Below are positions 61,659-64,000 of a stretch of DNA of 64,000 bases, one piece after another (position 1 is the first letter of the stretch; each line of letters starts with the position of its first letter). Source of the DNA: Pyrocephalus nanus (taxonomy: Eukaryota > Chordata > Aves > Passeriformes > Tyrannidae); NCBI GenBank assembly GCA_038380795.1, contig CM076267.1, forward strand, positions 38,626,232-38,690,231, given 5' to 3'. Made by a program: the position numbers and the translations under genes. The notes below the pieces were generated by a model. The model saw only the letters and a list, made by a program, of their open reading frames with translations. It did not search any database and was not told the origin of the DNA.

Positions 61659-61712
61659 GGTCCACCTGGTCCTCCGGGCTCTACTGGTCCTGCTGGTGCT
61701 CGTGGTCCTGCT
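61659..61712 (+). CDS. COL3A1: COL3A1 exon 44
   Basis: Encodes helix residues 895-912, [18 protein letters not shown]. The donor is GCT|GTAAGT. Confidence 0.96.
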
Positions 61713-61822
61713 GTAAGTCATATTTCAAGTATTTGTGATATCATCCATTCACTATTTCCTGTTATTTGGGCATTGCTCTTATCTCCTTATATCTCCCTTT
61801 TACTGCAAATCTACTCTTACAG

Positions 61823-61930
61823 GGTCCTCAAGGTCCTCGTGGTGATAAAGGTGAAACTGGTGAACGAGGCAGCAACGGCATAAAGGGTCATAGAGGCTTT
61901 CCTGGTACCCCTGGTCTACCTGGTCCTCCT
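61823..61930 (+). CDS. COL3A1: COL3A1 exon 45: C-terminal helical cross-link lysine
   Basis: A 108-nt exon for helix residues 913-948. It begins [16 protein letters not shown] and contains [10 protein letters not shown]. The lysine of KGHR (helix 933) aligns with Lys930 of type I, the partner of N-telopeptide lysines in cross-linking. Unlike the N-terminal site, the KGHR motif is intact. The donor is CCT|GTGAGT. Confidence 0.98.
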
Positions 61931-63127
61931 GTGAGTATTTTGTATTGATTTGGGAACTACAGCTGTTCTTGGCTTCTGTGCTTTAGGTCCGAGGTGCCTA
62001 GTTAGCCTCAACCAATTTACCGAGGGAAGAACATTATAAAGAACCTGTGTAATTTGATTGTCAAATGTGTTCAGAAGTCCAGATTCTCTGAATGAACCTG
62101 AAATAAGCATTAAAAGAAAACTGGGAGAAGCTGCTAGGATCTGAAGCTGGATTTACTATAATCCCTTTCAATAAACATTTTGTGATTTATTTATATAGGC
62201 TATTCTTGATTAAATTAGAAAAGGTAGAAGTATGGGTTGAAATATCTATGTCTATTAGAAATCCATCCTAGGCAGACAATTAAAGCTAGTTAGAATCCAA
62301 ATACCTTTCTTCTGTCATGTATCTTTTATAGTAAGTAATATTAGGGTAAAATGGGCATGAAATTGTAAACTACTGAATTATAAACATGCATTACCAATTT
62401 GAGCCATTCTTGATAGATGGAAGAATGGATGAGCAGGAATAGAAAGGCATTCCCTGGATATTTATGACAGGTAGAAGTTTAAAGAGGAATTTATACCCAA
62501 GAAAACTATTAATAGCATTCATGACACAAGTGAGAATCAAGAAACCAAAACTCACTCAATCTACCAAAGATGGCACCAATGCCCATCTACTTAACAACAC
62601 AATATAATCCATTCTCTAATGTATAATATGAGTAAAAATAAAATCTGATAAATTCTCATTTACACAATGACTGCAAGATGTTCAATAATTATTAAGCAAA
62701 TGGCTGAGTTCTTTGTGATGCATACATAGAGCAAATTTTAAATGCATTTGAAAACAGGAGTTTTTGTCAAATTATTTACAATATTTCACTGGTAATATGG
62801 TTAAAACTGCAGCATTTTGTACTCACAGCTACATAGTCTTGTTAATACAAGATTTCATCCAAAGCACACTGGTGTCAGTTGGCTTTCTTGCATTTTGGAT
62901 ATCACATCACTAATATGTTTTCTGATAGAGAACATCTGAGGTTTTTTTCTGGTAAAGGAGTGTCAACCATTCTCTCTCATACCCAACACAGTCTTTTTAC
63001 AAGGATACGCTTCATATAATCTTAAAGATGTTTTCAGTGTCTTTATTTAAAGTATATAAGTTGTAAGGTATATCCAGCTAGGTGCAAAATGCAGGATGTG
63101 TATGACTGTCTTGTCTTTTCTCCTTAG

Positions 63128-63181
63128 GGTCCCCTGGGTCCACAAGGTGCAATTGGAAGTCCAGGAGCTTCAGGTGCAAGG
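63128..63181 (+). CDS. COL3A1: COL3A1 exon 46
   Basis: Encodes helix residues 949-966, GPLGPQGAIGSPGASGAR. QGAIGSPG is identical to human. The donor is AGG|GTAAGA. Confidence 0.97.
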
Positions 63182-63234
63182 GTAAGAAAAACTCATTACC
63201 TAGCCTAACTGCAAGGAAAATTCAGGCTGTTTCA

Positions 63235-63321
63235 TTTATATTTATATATATATATATTTACACACACACACTTTTATATATTTATATATTTATATATATA
63301 TAAATATATATATATAAATAT
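63235..63321. repeat. AT-rich compound microsatellite
   Basis: Runs of TATATA and TTTATA surround an ACACACACAC block (63261-63270) in intron 46. The sequence is strongly self-complementary and ends 135 bases before exon 47. Confidence 0.9.
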
Positions 63322-63456
63322 GAATTTTAATTGGCCATCTTAACAGATGTCAGCTGAAGAAAGAGAAAACACCTGCGAAATTTTACAGTACTTCTGAATT
63401 TGATATTACCTGATAAACTACTTTGACCACATTGTTTGTGTTCCTCATTGTTCTAG

Positions 63457-63564
63457 GGTCCCCCAGGACCAGCTGGACCACCTGGAAAAGATGGTACAAG
63501 TGGCTACCCAGGCCCAATTGGTCCTCCTGGCCCCCGTGGTAACAGAGGTGAAAGCGGCCCTGCT
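63457..63564 (+). CDS. COL3A1: COL3A1 exon 47 (last in window)
   Basis: A 108-nt exon for helix residues 967-1002, from [16 protein letters not shown] to [28 protein letters not shown] is near-identical to human. After it, human has only eight or so triplets before the GPCC end of the helix, so the next exon should be the junction exon. The donor is GCT|GTAAGT; the intron runs off the window. Confidence 0.97.
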
Positions 63565-64000
63565 GTAAGTAAATGCTGCATACTCACACAGACAAACATT
63601 TAGGGAATATTTGAGAAACATAGAGTGTTCTCCTCTTCAAATATTTCCCTCAGAAATCCTGTATTTCATGGACAGAGTTTGTGATAGGAGGTATCTAGCT
63701 ATCACTGCTAAATCTGAAAAATATAAAGCTCATTTGTAGTTTAGTGTAACTGTTGGTGCACTGGGTGTTGTGTCACTTGGATGATCATTGATTTTCCCAT
63801 GTGCAGCGGTATCTCCGCTGTGGAGCACAGACTCCCTTTGTCTCTTGGAAGCTATGAAATGGATTTTCTAGACTCCTCCAGAGTGGCCAGAGCTGTGAAG
63901 TTCACCATCACAGTCATCTGCTAAACCTCAGAAGTGGCCATTCTCTGGATTTTGGTGGAAAGGATTCCTTCTCCTTCTGACAGCCCAGACCAAAGGAGAG

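Larger units (their letters stand above)
18163..64000 (+). other. COL3A1: COL3A1 gene, partial (exons 1-47 of probably 51)
   Basis: This is the collagen type III alpha-1 gene, whose product forms a secreted homotrimeric fibrillar collagen of vessels, skin and hollow organs. Joining the 47 exons listed below gives one open frame of 1,174 residues: signal peptide, vWC domain, minor helix, N-telopeptide and 334 uninterrupted Gly-X-Y triplets. Type III rather than type I, II or V is chosen because of the signal peptide start (MMS-VQK), the vWC sequence and the telopeptide YDSYDVK. All helix exons are multiples of 9 nt and start with an intact Gly codon, so intron phases are all 0 after exon 2. 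Human COL3A1 has 51 exons, so about four (end of helix, C-propeptide, 3' UTR) lie beyond the right edge. There is no sign of pseudogenisation. Confidence 0.98.
59184..64000 (+). other. COL3A1: COL3A1 introns 39-47 (last one incomplete)
   Basis: Introns over 300 nt are 40 (796, with the GATA array), 41 (398), 43 (616, with the GT run), 45 (1,197) and the start of 47 (at least 436). Intron 46 (275 nt) is largely the AT-rich repeat. The final 436 bases contain no exon that I can recognise. Confidence 0.85.

Overview
The window is a piece of a sauropsid, most likely bird, genome. It is AT-rich with few repeats, carries a CR1 LINE 3' end, and holds one recognisable gene. That gene is the 5' four-fifths of COL3A1 (collagen type III alpha-1 chain) on the + strand. 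The call rests on a signal peptide, a ten-cysteine von Willebrand C domain and an N-telopeptide (YDSYDVK) that match vertebrate type III procollagen. It also rests on an uninterrupted run of 334 Gly-X-Y triplets encoded by exons of 45, 54, 99, 108 and 162 nt, the classic fibrillar-collagen exon sizes.

Layout. Bases 1-18,080 lie upstream of COL3A1; I see no confident gene there, only simple repeats and two exon-like blocks I cannot assign. A promoter with a TATA-like box (18,133) precedes a start site near 18,163. The 5' UTR holds two short upstream ORFs. The second sits inside a long stem-loop that also contains the real start codon (18,295), the stem-loop conserved in type I and III collagen mRNAs. 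Exon 1 ends at 18,373. Intron 1 is 17.6 kb and contains a CR1 fragment (22,897-23,032), a paired inverted TCF/LEF-like site (25,918-25,958) and AT-rich DNA. Exons 2-47 lie between 35,941 and 63,564. The last intron runs off the right edge, so about the last 8-9 triplets of the helix, the C-telopeptide, the C-propeptide and the 3' UTR are missing.

The protein. The window encodes 1,174 residues: signal peptide (1-23), N-propeptide with a vWC domain and a minor Gly-X-Y stretch, the N-proteinase site region (SP|QYDSYDVK), the N-telopeptide cross-link lysine, and helix residues 1-1002. No glycine substitution, frameshift or stop was seen, and every splice junction uses AG/GT, so the gene looks intact. 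Functional motifs visible are the VWF/DDR2/SPARC-type site RGQPGVMGF, an integrin-type GMPGER motif, both helical cross-link lysines and a collagenase site.

Points worth a second look: a collagenase site that resembles type I rather than human type III, a changed N-terminal cross-link motif (KGQR), a helix start that appears two triplets shorter than in human, a templated inverted duplication in intron 22, and a 15-unit GATA array flanked by 10-bp direct repeats in intron 40. I found no CRISPR array, tRNA, rRNA, operon or new defence-type system. Statements about human collagen sequences are from memory.
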